Assembly (NCBI GenBank): GCA_905221605.1
Contig: CAJNDS010002758.1
Span: forward strand, 1 to 64,000
Direction: 5' to 3'
Length of the DNA stretch: 64,000 nt
From: Symbiodinium natans
Lineage: Eukaryota > Sar > Dinophyceae > Suessiales > Symbiodiniaceae
Positions 44,161-54,329 of this stretch are shown here, in pieces. Both the position numbers and the translations under genes were made by a program. Each line of letters starts with the position of its first letter. Positions within the stretch are counted from its first letter, which is position 1. A model generated the notes under the pieces. The model was given only the letters and a program-made list of their open reading frames with translations, was not told the DNA's origin and did not search any database.

Positions 44161-45251
44161 GACAAATTCAAAGAATGAAGAAGAACAAGGTTGCGAGTAC
44201 CGAGTCCTTCTTAGCACATTTTTTCAAGACACGCCTCACGCCTACTTCTGAGGGCGATGCGAGAAATGGCACACTCACGCCTACTTCTGAAAGAAACGAC
44301 CCACCTGTGGCCTTGCAGATCTGTATTCGTTCCCTAAGTCACAGGCTGTGCGAGGCCGACTCCCCCGAAACAAAAACAAAAGAATAGGTGCACAATTTTT
44401 GGTAAACCCCATGGTAAACCCCATAGATACAAGTACCGAAGATATATAAGGAGCCCGGTTTAGTGTTTGGGGTTTGGAGCTTTGGTCTTGGGAATTGGGG
44501 TTGGGGCACACTTGCATAGAAGGCACATGGACAGTTCTCACTAGAATTGTAAGAACCCCATGAAATAAACAACTTTAGTTGCCCTACTCGTACCCCGCGG
44601 CCTAGCCGCTTCAGCTGTGCTTGAAGCTGCTTGTCCTGAGCTTCTTTTAGATAAGTTTGGGCCAGGGGTTGAAGGTTTGAGGGCTGGGGTTTACGAGGAG
44701 GGCACAAAGGCTTTTCAAGCACAAAAGGTTCATGTGGAGCAAAGAACCCACCTGAAAATTCCTTAGGCATATGCCCTCCTCCTCATCTTATGCTCCCGAA
44801 GAAGCCCAACAGAACTACACCCACTAGGTCCTGCAGGAGAAGCCCTAAACTCTAAACCCTAACCTCTAACCTCTAACCCCTAAACCCTAAACCCTAAACT
44901 CCCTCAACCCTAAACTGCTTCCACCCGAACGGTCTTTGCGAGAAAAGCACTCCCAGGTCTGTTCAGGTCCCTCCGGGCCCCCAGGCGTCAGCGCCCTGCG
45001 TTGTGTGCTTCGCCTGGGTTTAGGGTTTAGGGTTTAGGGTTTCGGTTTTCATGTTTAGGGCTGCTAGTGATGCTTCTTGGTGGCTGATAGACGCTCGCTT
45101 GTAGGTTGTAGGTGGATGCAAATTGCTGGACTCTCCCAAGTTCTACACAGCTCCCCTTCGGACAAAGGTCAAGGGCCCTGTGCAGGTCAGCGGCCCCCCC
45201 CCCCTCCACCTTCTGCCGGACAGTCACCACGCTGACAGGTGCTTAACAGGG
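44161..45251. other. Mostly unique spacer with small telomeric words
   Basis: CACGCCTACTTCTGA is directly repeated at 44237 and 44278. A minus-strand open segment at 44770-44600 (QTYLKEAQDKQLQAQLKR) is helix-like and may be an exon. CCCTAAC/CCCTAAA words occur at 44857-44920, and a TTTAGGG patch at 45019-45045. No family recognised. Confidence 0.4.
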
Positions 45252-46036
45252 CCCAACCCTAAACCCTAAACCCTAAACCCTAAACCCTAAACCCTAACCC
45301 AAAACCTCCATGCCGCTTCACGGCCAAGGCGACTGCCGGTTACCGACCAAGTGCCCTGACCGAAGTCAAGGCAAGGTACCGCCTGCACCTCGCCCTGCTC
45401 GCGGGCCGGCCGACCAAGTGACATCACCCGCGAGAGCGAGTGGCGCGGCACGATAAGGTGAACATAGCAAAGAAGCTCTCCGATTCAAAAACATATACTT
45501 TCTTCAATCGGCGTTTGGGAAAGAATGACACTTGACACCACCGCAAAGAGCTGAACAACGGACAAGCATCAAGAAACGATGGAAAGCCAACTGAAAAATC
45601 CTGAAACGTGCTGAAACCTGCGTTTTTGGAAAATGTGAAAACACTGTGCGGGAGCGTGCTGCGCACTCCACCTTGTTGCGCCTGAAGCCGCGAAGACGTT
45701 CATCCGGCTTTGCACTGGCTGTTCCAAGTGCAACCTCCCTGGTGTGGCTCCTTGCAGCATATTGGCATGCCGTACACCTGAAAAAATCGCTCCTAAACCC
45801 TAAACCCTAAACCCAAAACCCTAAACCCAAAACCCTAAACCCTAAACCCAGCATGAGGTCGGCTATTTCCCTAAACCCTAAACCCTAAATCCTAAAAACC
45901 CGCAAAACCCTAAAAAACCTAAAAACCCTAAAACCCCTAAAAACACTAAACCCTAAACCCTAAACCCGAAACCCTAAAACCCTACCACAAGCCGAAACGC
46001 CCAAACCCAAAAAGCCAAAAAAGATATCCCTTTGCC
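45252..46036. repeat. CCCTAAA arrays with exon-like islands
   Basis: CCCTAAA at 45252-45300 and, impure, at 45793-45850 and 45870-45985. The island 45307-45417 is open on the plus strand; the island 45640-45780 contains TFIRLCTGCSKCNLPG on the plus strand with a CxxC. Neither is recognised. Confidence 0.75.
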
Positions 46037-46166
46037 AGGGACCCAAAAAAGGACATAAGCATAAGCATTTTATAGGGATGTCCCTACCTTATTGGGCTTC
46101 ATCATAAGGGGGTTTATATGGGATATCCCTATCCTAATTTTTGCTTATGTGCTTTTTTGGGGTCCT
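46037..46166. mobile_element. Palindromic element, family 3
   Basis: GGACCCAAAAAAGGACATAA at the left pairs with TTATGTGCTTTTTTGGGGTCC at the right, and TATAGGGATGTCCCTA with GGATATCCCTATCC inside. About 130 bp with arms near 48 nt. One copy seen in the window. Confidence 0.7.
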
Positions 46167-46722
46167 ATTTGCAGCTCTGTTGCCAGCTTCGTCCGCCGGG
46201 CGGTTCCCTTGCCGCCTGTGCGGACCTCCAGTACACAACATGGGGTTTTGGAGTTTCGGGTTTGGGGTTTGGGGCTTTGGGGTTTAGGGTTTAGGGTTTA
46301 GGATTTAGGGTTTAGGGCTTCGGGTTCAGGATTCGACGGGGCTGCTTTGGGCCTTTATTAGGTGAGCTGCTGAAGCTGCGCGAATCTATCCTCTCCATGA
46401 AGAAGGAAACCCTAAACCGAAAACCCTAAACCCTAAACCCTAAACCCTAAACCCGTGCCAACCGTGAACCGATAGTTACCTCTCCCATGGCGATCGCGAC
46501 TGCAGACAGACAGCGCCTGGCAAGTTGGCACAGAAACCTGAAAATCAGACCCTGTTCGTTCAGGCACCATAAACCCAAAACCCTGAACCCTAAACCCTAA
46601 ACGTAGGGAAGAGGTCACTTGGGAACCCCGGGCTAGAATCCCCCAAAACAAACCTCAATGCTACGAGGGCCCGGCTGCATTGAAGCGCCTTGGGCGGAGG
46701 CTGCTTTTGGGTTTTTGGGGTT
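46167..46722. other. Telomeric patches and small exon-like islands
   Basis: TTTGGGG/TTTAGGG patch at 46258-46320 and CCCTAAA at 46422-46455. Minus strand 46545-46487 is bounded by a TTTTCAG acceptor and a GAG|GTAACT donor (58 nt, unidentified). Plus strand 46367-46415 (LLKLRESILSMKKE) follows a TTATTAG acceptor-like site. Confidence 0.4.
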
Positions 46723-46940
46723 TGGGGTTTAGGGTTCAGGGTTCAGGGTTCAGGGTTTAGGGTTTAGGGTTTAGGGTTTAGGGTTTAGGGTTTAGGGTTT
46801 AGGGTTTAGGGTTTAGGATTTAGGGTTAGGGTTTAGGGTTTAGGGTTTAGGGTGTAGGGTTTAGGGTTTAGGGTTTAGGGCTTAGGGTTTAGGGCTTAGG
46901 GTTTAGGGCTTAGGGCTTAGGGCTTAGGGTTTAGGGGGTT
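46723..46940. repeat. TTTAGGG array with TTCAGGG and CTTAGGG variants
   Basis: Starts with TTCAGGG units, becomes nearly pure TTTAGGG, and ends with CTTAGGG alternation. One of the longer arrays. Confidence 0.95.
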
Positions 46941-48307
46941 TACTGTAGGGTTTAGGGCGCTGGGGTTTGGGCTTTGCAGGCTAAGGATAGTCAGTGCCTG
47001 GGTTCCTGGAGGTCGGGGCCGCAGTCGAGGTTTGAGACATCAGGGTACAGTCTTCCGGGCTTACTTACTCCTACACCTCCCTCGGACCTTTGCCCTCGAC
47101 GACGAGCTGGAGCACTTCCAACCCGACGCTTGCAGCCATTTGTTTTCGGTCTAGCTGGCTTCGCCAAGGGTGGAAAATGTGAAGCCTTACATGCTAAAGG
47201 TAAGGACGAATGCCCATGCAAGGAATGCCACATCCAAACACCTCAACCTCCAACCCTAGCAAGGGGGAGCATCCGAGCATGCAGTGCTGTACTGCGAGAC
47301 TTAAACCCTAAACCCTAAACCCTGAACCCTGAACCTTAAACCCTTACCATAACGGCTTGGGATCCTTGCAAGGGTATCTTGATCGGCTCACAAAGCAATC
47401 CTCGCCCTTTCTGTGGGAGCTCTTGCCATGCTGTCCATGGAGTCAGAGCATCGCGTGTGATGCATAATATCTCTCTGAGTTTAGGGTCTAGGGTTTAGGG
47501 TTTAGGCTTTAGGCTTTAGGGTTTTGGGTTTAGGGTTTAGGGAGCTAGAACTCAGTTGTTGAGCCAACACGCAAAACCTTGAGGCATTTGTCAGAATTCA
47601 TCAGACTGAGTGTATCAGGGCAACTGCACACAACAGACGCTTGAGAGTCTCCGACAACTAGGGGTCTTTTCTTGGGGGTTCCGATAAGAAGCACTAGAGT
47701 ATGAGCCCAGAGGACTGCAGGCCCTCCTTTTGGAAAGTATCTTGCGGTGTCTGGGGCGGGGGGGGCCGTTGCGTGGGAAATAGCCACTTGACCACCATTG
47801 GGATCTTGGCCTTGACGTCTTCCATCTCAGAGAGGGGCCTCTTGTATGCTCAAGGAGGTTTCGGGTTTCGGGTTTCTTGGTTTAGGGTTTAGGGTTTAGG
47901 GTTTAGGGCTTAGGGCTTAGGGCTTAGGGGTTAGGCTTAAGGGCTTCGGGTTTAGAACGATCTGGGCTGAGGGTCTAGGGTGTGGGGGCATCACAGCCTT
48001 CGTTCCCTCACATCCCAAGACAGCACCACTGCCAAGCAGAGCAAGGGGTGAAACCCTTAAGCCTAAACCGAGATCGCGGCTATTCAGTTCCCAGACCCCT
48101 GGGAAAATCGAAAAAAAGGTAGAACTCCCAAATAGTTCCCCATACTACTGTTGGGCCGTTCTTTAGGACCCTTTCAAAGGGATCTACTTGTTGGATCCTT
48201 CCCAGGAGTCTGGATTACGAGGTTTTCGCGCCCCAGACTGGCTTGTAGCGCAACCTCTGGCATCTGTGAGGGGGTAATAGCTGAAAGCCCTGCAGACAGA
48301 ACTCCAC
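46941..48307. other. Exon-like islands separated by short telomeric patches
   Basis: Plus-strand open islands at about 47040-47152 (LPRTFALDDELEHFQ), 47350-47463 and 48215-48305; minus-strand islands at 47836-47777 (MEDVKAKIPMVVKWLF) and 47760-47545. Telomeric patches at 47300-47345, 47485-47540 and 47878-47935. None of the islands is recognised. Frames of 30-60 codons can be open by chance. Confidence 0.35.
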
Positions 48308-48450
48308 GATAGGGTTTAGGGTTTAGGGTTTAGGGTTTAGGGTTTAGGGTTTAGGGTTTAGGGTTTAGGGTTTAGGGTTTAGGGTTTAGGGTTTAGGGTT
48401 TAGGGTTTAGGGTTTAGGGTTTAGGGTTTAGGGATTACGGTCTAGGGTCT
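48308..48450. repeat. Nearly pure TTTAGGG array
   Basis: About 18 consecutive TTTAGGG units ending in GGATTACGGTCTAGGGTCTA variants. Confidence 0.98.
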
Positions 48451-48829
48451 AGGGTTGTCTAGCCAAGAGCCAGCCGTGCTGCTGAAGAGCTCGCAATATC
48501 AAACATGCAGCCTCGAATTCCAGGCACAGCTAGAAGCCCCTGGGCCACAAGACATAGTAACTTAGTGTTCCACATGGAACCCAAGTCACAAAAGCCTCTA
48601 TCAGCAGCAAACTCGAGACCCTCAACTTAAACCCTAGACCCAAACATCACCCCTGCGCCCCTCTCAGACTCCCAAGCTTGAAAACCAGATACGCTCTCAG
48701 CCAAAGATGCCCCAGGCCGGATGAACCTCTCTTGCCCATGCAACCCCAAAAAAAAAACGAAACCCCAAACCCTAAACCCTACACCCTAAACCCTAAACAA
48801 AGCCCCACAAACTCGGGGGAGGGTTTTGG
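48451..48829. other. Exon-like island and CCCTAAA patch
   Basis: Plus strand 48461-48565 is open (LLKSSQYQTCSLEFQAQLEA), unidentified. CCCTAAA/CCCTACA words at 48768-48798. Confidence 0.35.
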
Positions 48830-48956
48830 CCCCCTTATACGAAGCAGTCCTTAAAAGGGATTCTAATCCCCTAAGCCCTAAACCCTAAACCCTAAACCCT
48901 AAACCCCGACTATAATCCCTACTAAGGACTGTTGGTATAAGGGTGAACATCCCAAG
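48830..48956. mobile_element. Palindromic element, family 1, with CCCTAAA array at its centre
   Basis: Left arm CCCCCTTATACGAAGCAGTCC to TTCTAATCCC (48830-48870); CCCTAAA array about 48871-48907; right arm GACTATAATCCCTACTAAGG to GTTGGTATAAGGGTGAAC and ATCCCAAG (48908-48956). Both arms are present, so the array sits in the loop of the hairpin. Confidence 0.85.
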
Positions 48957-49584
48957 TTCAGGCTTCAGGGGGATCTTTCCTAGCTCTTGTTCGGATTCCT
49001 GTTGTAATTTAAGGGAGTATGCCTTGGGCACTGGGCTACTATACCTAAGGGACCGAAAACATCGTGCCGTAGACCCTAATTTCTAAAACCCAAGCCTAAA
49101 GGGGGACCCTGCCTCAGGGAGTCCGATCACCGATAATCATGATGCAAAACAAATATGATTAGAGGATACTGGACAATTGAAAAAGATAAGACGTATATTT
49201 GTTGATTGTTCTTCTGTATATGATGTATACATATCAGATTCTAGTATTATGCACATATGATACACTCACATGTGTGCAAAAACATATACACGTCAAAATA
49301 CAAACATATGTATATGTATGTATTTATTCATCCAAGCAAATCCGAAGTGGCCGCTCAGCGGCCACGCCCTCGCTGAGTGTGATGCCGCTCGAGTCCTGGC
49401 GCCCTAAACCCTGAACCTGTGGGGTGGATTTGGGAACCCTTCAGACCCTCAACTCTAAACCCTGAGTTCCGAAGGGATCAGTCCCCATGGAGGTTGACAG
49501 CTCTTGTCAACCTCAACCATCAGGAACCCTTCAATCCCATGCCATCTTCCGGCTTTCGGAGGGGAGGAGGGAGGGGTTACTTAC
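48957..49584. other. Unique spacer, no recognised gene
   Basis: A+T-rich TATACATAT-type stretch at 49190-49325. Plus strand 49451-49560 is open and unidentified; GTTGACAG/CTGTCAAC-type self-complementary words occur at about 49492-49515. Confidence 0.4.
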
Positions 49585-49710
49585 AAGCTCTTTGACTTAG
49601 TAAGTCTACTAGTAAGTCTACTTAGTACCCCGTAAACACCGGATTATGATTCCCAGAACCCACCTTACGAACCCCACTTGCTAAGTCAAAAGGGCTTCCA
49701 AGTAGGGCTT
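49585..49710. mobile_element. Palindromic element, family 2 (copy 2)
   Basis: AAGCTCTTTGACTTAGTAAG at the left pairs with CTTGCTAAGTCAAAAGGGC at the right, followed by TTCCAAGTAGGGCTT. A second GTAAGTCTACT word lies inside the left half. Same family as 7978-8090. Confidence 0.7.
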
Positions 49711-50831
49711 AGTAGGGTCCGGGGCCTGGTAGGGTTTAGTGCTTGGTAGCAGGGCTTGGTAGATTTGGGGTTTTACGATAACAGGGGACCCCAAATAAAC
49801 TCTAAATCGTAGGACTCCCATTTAACAAGGACCCTTTAGTAAAGGGTTGGGAATTCATACCTATGCTCGGAGATATGGTGTTCATGCTCTTATGTTCGAC
49901 ACTTGGCACCACACAAGCAACAGGGAGCCTACAATCACAACTCCAAGCGCAACTCCAAGCGACCCCCAACCCTAAATCTTACTAAACTCTGAGCCCAGAC
50001 TCTGAACCCTAAACACTCATTCAACCCCAAACCCTAACCCCTACACCTAATTACGGTACCAGGCTCAATCTCGTGGCGATCTGGCGATGGGAACTTCTGA
50101 ACCCCTGAAATCCCCTCTGCAGCCGGAAGAACTTTCTTGCCAGAGAGCGCGTCTACTCCCCCTAGAACCTTAATTAAATTGTATCTTTAATATTCCATTG
50201 ATTGCTATATAAATGAAAAAGAAATGCCTAAGGGCTTCGGCACCACGCCAACTAAGCAGCGCGCCTAAGGAATACATTTGAGGTTTAGGGTTTAGGTTTT
50301 AAGGGGTTATTCAGAACCAGGGCCCATGCATAATTCAAGGTCTGTTCCCTGAGTAAACTGCGGGCTCTCCACACTTCAAACGTCCTGGAGCATCCGATTC
50401 AGCGCCAAGGCGCATGAAACGAAGCTCCTGCCGAGCCATCGATGACCCGCTAAGAAGAAGGTTCATGGGTAGCGCAGGAAGCGCTCTGTAGGGTTTAGGG
50501 TCTACTTGAAAGTTCCTGTGTGCTTGTCAGCGTTTCCCGCAAGGTATGTATGAAAACAACTGGTTAAAAGCTGGCCCATGCCATGGCATTCCTTATGACC
50601 CTACCCCCCCCCGCCCCCCGCCCTCATTTGCAAGGATTGATCTTGTCCAGCAATGCCTCAGATACTCATCCAAACACACCCCAATAAGGACCCTAAATTT
50701 CCCAAGCCCTCAAACCAGAAACCCTAAACCCGCCCGCCACCCTGCTCATCTCTCTCTGCATAAGCGGGCGCAGTCGAGCGCTCAGCGAGACTCTGAGCTA
50801 GACCCGCCTTGCATGTCACAGATGAAGAAGT
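49711..50831. other. Exon-like islands in unique sequence
   Basis: Minus strand 50163-50062 (SGKKVLPAAEGISGVQKF) and plus strand 50361-50490 (Arg/Ser-rich, ending SGSAL-like before a stop) are open and mixed in composition but unidentified. 50170-50225 is an A+T-rich patch. No telomeric array longer than two units occurs here. Confidence 0.35.
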
Positions 50832-50984
50832 ATGAAACCCGACGACTGCGCAGAGGCGGCAGATGGTCAGCTTGTCTGCTTTGGAGACGACTTGTACGGG
50901 AAGTGTGATGAGCCCAACCGCCGATCATCAAACCTTCAGCAATGTCCGAATCTCAGGTATTGCCTACGATTTCCCTGTACATAA
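50832..50984 (+). CDS. RCC1-like repeat fragment
   Basis: A short frame with CAEAADGQLVCFGDDLYGKC, then DEP. The pattern Cys-Ala-x-x-(Ala)Asp-Gly-Gln-Leu-Val-Cys-Phe-Gly, four residues, Cys-Asp-x-Pro is that of the RCC1-type beta-propeller blades found in many dinoflagellate HERC2/RCC1-like proteins, which generally act as protein-interaction or guanine-exchange propellers. Only one blade is visible and it runs into a stop at 50982-50984, so this is an isolated exon or a pseudogene piece. An ATG is present at 50832 but the true boundaries are unknown. Confidence 0.5.
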   Translation: MKPDDCAEAADGQLVCFGDDLYGKCDEPNRRSSNLQQCPNLRYCLRFPCT

Positions 50985-51142
50985 CAGTGAACTTGACCTA
51001 ATTTGGCTCCTATCAACTGTATGAAATATTCTGCGACCAGTTGCTCGCATGCTTTTCTCATTTGTTTTTCCGGAACTTTGCAGGCTCCTAGAATACCAAG
51101 CGGCACCTTCAACTTGATTTCCACAAAAGTTAGATACGCCCT
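50936..51142 (-). CDS. Unidentified ORF, overlapping the RCC1-like fragment
   Basis: Minus-strand open segment with KVPEKQMRKACEQLVAEYF and QLIGAKLGQVHCYVQGNRRQ, helix-prone and well mixed. It overlaps the end of the RCC1-like frame on the other strand by about 50 nt. The family is not recognised; it may be an exon. Confidence 0.3.
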   Translation of the reverse strand, partial: RAYLTFVEIKLKVPLGILGACKVPEKQMRKACEQLVAEYFIQLIGAKLGQVHCYVQGNRRQYLRFGHC

Positions 51143-51975
51143 CTTCTGAGCCCGAATGTCGCCGACGCATGCGAGCGCGAATTTGGCTTCTGTCTTCGGC
51201 TGGCTTCGGTTTGAGGTTTGGCTCGCAGTGAGTCGTGATTGGGTGGGTTTGGGGGGGGGGGGGGGGGGGTGGTTTCTTCACACTACTGCGTTACGCCGAC
51301 CAATGCTACAACCCAAACCCCAAACCCCAAACCCCAAAACCTGAACCCTAAACCTTAAACTCTAACCGGAGCTATGAGCTGGGATGAATCTGCAGCACTT
51401 CGGGCTTTGTCAGGCACCGTCTGACAATAGCATCTCTTGTAGGAGGAGCCCTGAAGCGGGCTCAACGAGCCTGCCTCATGTTCCCAGCCCTTCACCCCTA
51501 AACCCTACACCCTAAACCCTGAAACCCTAAACCCTTAAACCCTAAACCCTAACCCTTAAACCCTAAACCCTAAACCCTGAACCCTAAACCCTACCACCGA
51601 GAACAGCTGGAGGTCGGGGCCACCTCGCGAAGCGTGTCCCCTGGGGCCGCCCGGCGGCTGGCGCAGCTGGACCTCTGAAGAGGGGGTTTAGGGTTTAGGG
51701 TTTAGGGTTTAGGGTTTAGGGTTTAGGGTTTAGGGTTTAGGGTTTCGGGTTTAAACGCACCGCCAGCTGAGTTTAGGACTCAACTGCCTGAGTTCTCTGG
51801 TCGGGGTCGGGCTTAGGGCTCTGAACCCTACATCCCTGTGAGGGCTTAGGGTCTTGAGGTTGAGGCTTTAGGTTTTCATGGTTTCGGGTTTTGGCTTTAG
51901 GGTTTGGGGTTTAGGGTTTAGGGTTTAGGGTTTAGGGTTTAGGGTTTAGGGTTCAGGGTTTAGGGTTTAAGGCTA
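51143..51975. repeat. G-run and telomeric arrays, block 7
   Basis: A G-run at 51250-51269. CCCTAAA/CCCTTAAA at 51501-51593, TTTAGGG at 51686-51750 and 51897-51970. Islands at 51453-51507 and 51600-51672 are open on the plus strand (LMFPALHP and LEVGATSRSVSPGAARR) and unidentified. Confidence 0.8.
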
Positions 51976-53220
51976 CAAGCTTTAAGATTCAGAGTGGACC
52001 CGCGTTGCGGTTGCCAGCTGAAAAGGCTGGAAGATGCTCTTAGCTTTGCAGGTATAGGATCCTATAGCTTCAGGGCTACTACATATCGCTATATTCGGGC
52101 CACAGTTTGGGAGCCCAGTACACTACGGTATGCCGGGGGGGGGGGGGGGCTGCGGCATCACCTGCTCTAAAGTCTACACCCTAACCTACAAAACCCTGTC
52201 CCAAGCAACTCCCACCAACAACTCTCAGTCGCCTCTCGCCCAATGCTGCTCTGTCCTCACGCGCTGGCGAGGCCTTGGCTCAGGGCTTGGGAGGGGTCTA
52301 GGGTCTAGGGTCCCTTACATGGGGCTTTCATAACGGCTGATCTGCGGGGGGGGGAGGGCATGTAAGGCCCCTGTGCGAAACTGGCCACAAATTTTTCTGA
52401 GATTTGATCCTGAGAGAAACCACACCCTGAACCCCTAGACCCCTGAACCCTCAAACCCAAAACCAGCCCCCTTGCAGTAGGGTTTAGGGTTTACGGTTAG
52501 GGTTAGGGTTTAGGGTTTAGGGTTTAGGGCTTAGGGCTTAGGGCTTAGGGTTTAGGGTTTAGGGTTTAGGGTTTAGGGTTTAGGGTTTAGGGTTTAGGGC
52601 TTAGGGTTTAGGGTCTAAGGTCTAGGGCTTAGAGTTTCGGGCCCTTAGGGGCTTCAAAAGCACCGAGCCTCCTCCACGGGCTCCTCACGAGTCGGCTCGG
52701 GATCTTCCTCCACCTGCTTCTCCTTCGCGAGCCGGCTCATCACCAGCGGCTTCAGAAAACCCTTTAGGGTTTAGGGTGTCGGGTTTAGGGTTTAGGGATA
52801 AGGGTCTAAACCCTAAACCCTAAACTTAAGGGCGGGAGGAGGGACCCCCAGAAGGGCCCTTAATCAATCTTCTTCCCCTCTACAGCCCCTCTAGTTTACC
52901 TTCTATCGCCCCTAAAACGCTAAAACCCAAAACTCGAGTGGGGGGGGGGTACCCAGTAAACAACGAGGAGTCTTGGGGGGCTTGAAGGTTTGGACTTTTT
53001 GGGCTACTTGCGGGGCTTGAGGGACATTGCCATCGAGCCCCGAAACCTGGCTGCAACAAAGCCCTTGGACAGCAAGTGCACGACTCCCACATAATAGGCT
53101 TAATATCCTCTTGGGCTTTATATAAAAAAAAAAGGAATAATTCCAGAGGGGGATGTAGCCAATATCACCTCAGAATCACCCCAACACCCTAAGCCCTACA
53201 TCCCACACCCTAGGCCAGTA
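51976..53220. other. Exon-like islands and TTTAGGG array
   Basis: Plus strand 51995-52053 (CGCQLKRLEDALSFA) ends at a GCAG|GTATAG donor-like site. TTTAGGG/CTTAGGG array at 52480-52640 and a patch at 52765-52830. Minus strand 52745-52680 (SRLAKEKQVEEDPEPT) is charged and ends at GAG|GCTCGG. G-runs at 52136-52149 and 52940-52948. Nothing recognised by family. Confidence 0.4.
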
Positions 53221-53880
53221 CACCGAAAGCTCTGCAAGTGCCTCCCAGAAAGCAGGGTCCTTCGGTGCATCGCTGGAGCGCGGAGACTGGGGTGCAAAGA
53301 TGCAATGCAAAGCGAAGGAGCCGGGTTTAGGGTTTGGGTTTACGGTTTTGGGTTTAGGGTTTAGGGTTTGGGGGTTAGGGTTTAGGGTTTGGGGTTTACG
53401 GTTTGGGGTTTAGGGTTTAGGGTTTGGGGTTTAGGGTTTAGGGTTTAGGGATAAGACCTCTACGCAGCTTCGGTCAAGCCATCCTGGGTCGTGGAGGAGC
53501 CTGCGGTTCAGGGCTCCCTAAACGCGAAAGCCTCGACTCCAGACGCCAAATCCGAAATCCTAAGCCCTAAACCCCAAACCCTAAATCCTAAACCCCAAAC
53601 CCTAAACCGTAAACCCTAAACCCTAAACCCTAAGCCCTAAGCTGCATCCTCAGTTCCTGGGGGGGGCAGTTGATGGCTGAAGCCCGGGCCGGCGGAGAAG
53701 TGCCCCCGCAAGTGAAGAATGAGAAGGGTAACCCTGTTGATACCCTAAACCCTAAACCCTAAACCCTAAACCCTGAACCCTAAACCCTAAACCCTAAACC
53801 CTAAACCCTAAAGGGTAACCCTGTTGATGTTTTTTCGGACTCCTACCGAATAGAAGATGAGTTTTCCGTCCCCCCCTAAA
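53221..53880 (+). other. Series of plus-strand open segments alternating with telomeric arrays
   Basis: Open islands at 53221-53325 (SFGASLERGDWGAKM), 53455-53557 (YAASVKPSWVVEEPAV), 53643-53741 and 53811-53880 lie on the same strand, separated by TTTAGGG (53326-53452), CCCTAAA/CCCCAAA (53560-53640) and CCCTAAA (53742-53810). The last array is bounded by an exact 18-nt direct repeat, 53724-53741 and 53811-53828, and the frame KNEKGNPVD continues as VFSDSYRIEDEF if the array and one repeat copy are removed. This looks like a gene whose introns are telomeric arrays. No family recognised. Confidence 0.45.
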
Positions 53881-54329
53881 CGATGCCTGGACCCTTAAAC
53901 CCTTAAACTCTAAGCCCCCACAACCCAAAAAACCCTGAAACCCCCAAACCCCCAAACCCCTGAACCCCTAAACCCCTGAATCCGCCGAGGCCTCGCACCG
54001 AACCCAAACCCAAAACCCATATGTCGGACCCCTTTTTTTTACCTGAAAAGGGTACCCCCCCGTAGGCGACCACAGGCGCAGTTGAAGCCCCGCCTAGCAG
54101 GCCCCCCCCTTTCCACCCTCCCTCCCTCCTTGTTCTGCCCGCCCCCATCCCCCCCCCCACCCCCCCCCCTGCCCGCCCCGCCTCCTGCCCTTTGGCTCAA
54201 CGTTACGATCAATCCAAGCTGAACCCGTCTCAACCCTCAACCTTGAACCTTGAACCTTGAACCCTGAACCCAAAAAAACCCCAACCCCAAACCGTGAACC
54301 TTGAGCCCTAAGCCCTCAATGAACCCGCG
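53881..54329. other. Low-complexity C-rich and CCTTGAA spacer
   Basis: AAACCCC/AACCCCTG runs (53930-54010), C-runs at 54100-54180, and a short ACCTTGA tandem (54240-54265). No gene recognised. Confidence 0.5.

Noticed and set aside
47777-47836. MEDVKAKI resembling the ubiquitin segment ENVKAKI
   Set aside because: Similarity stops after eight residues and the following residues do not match ubiquitin.
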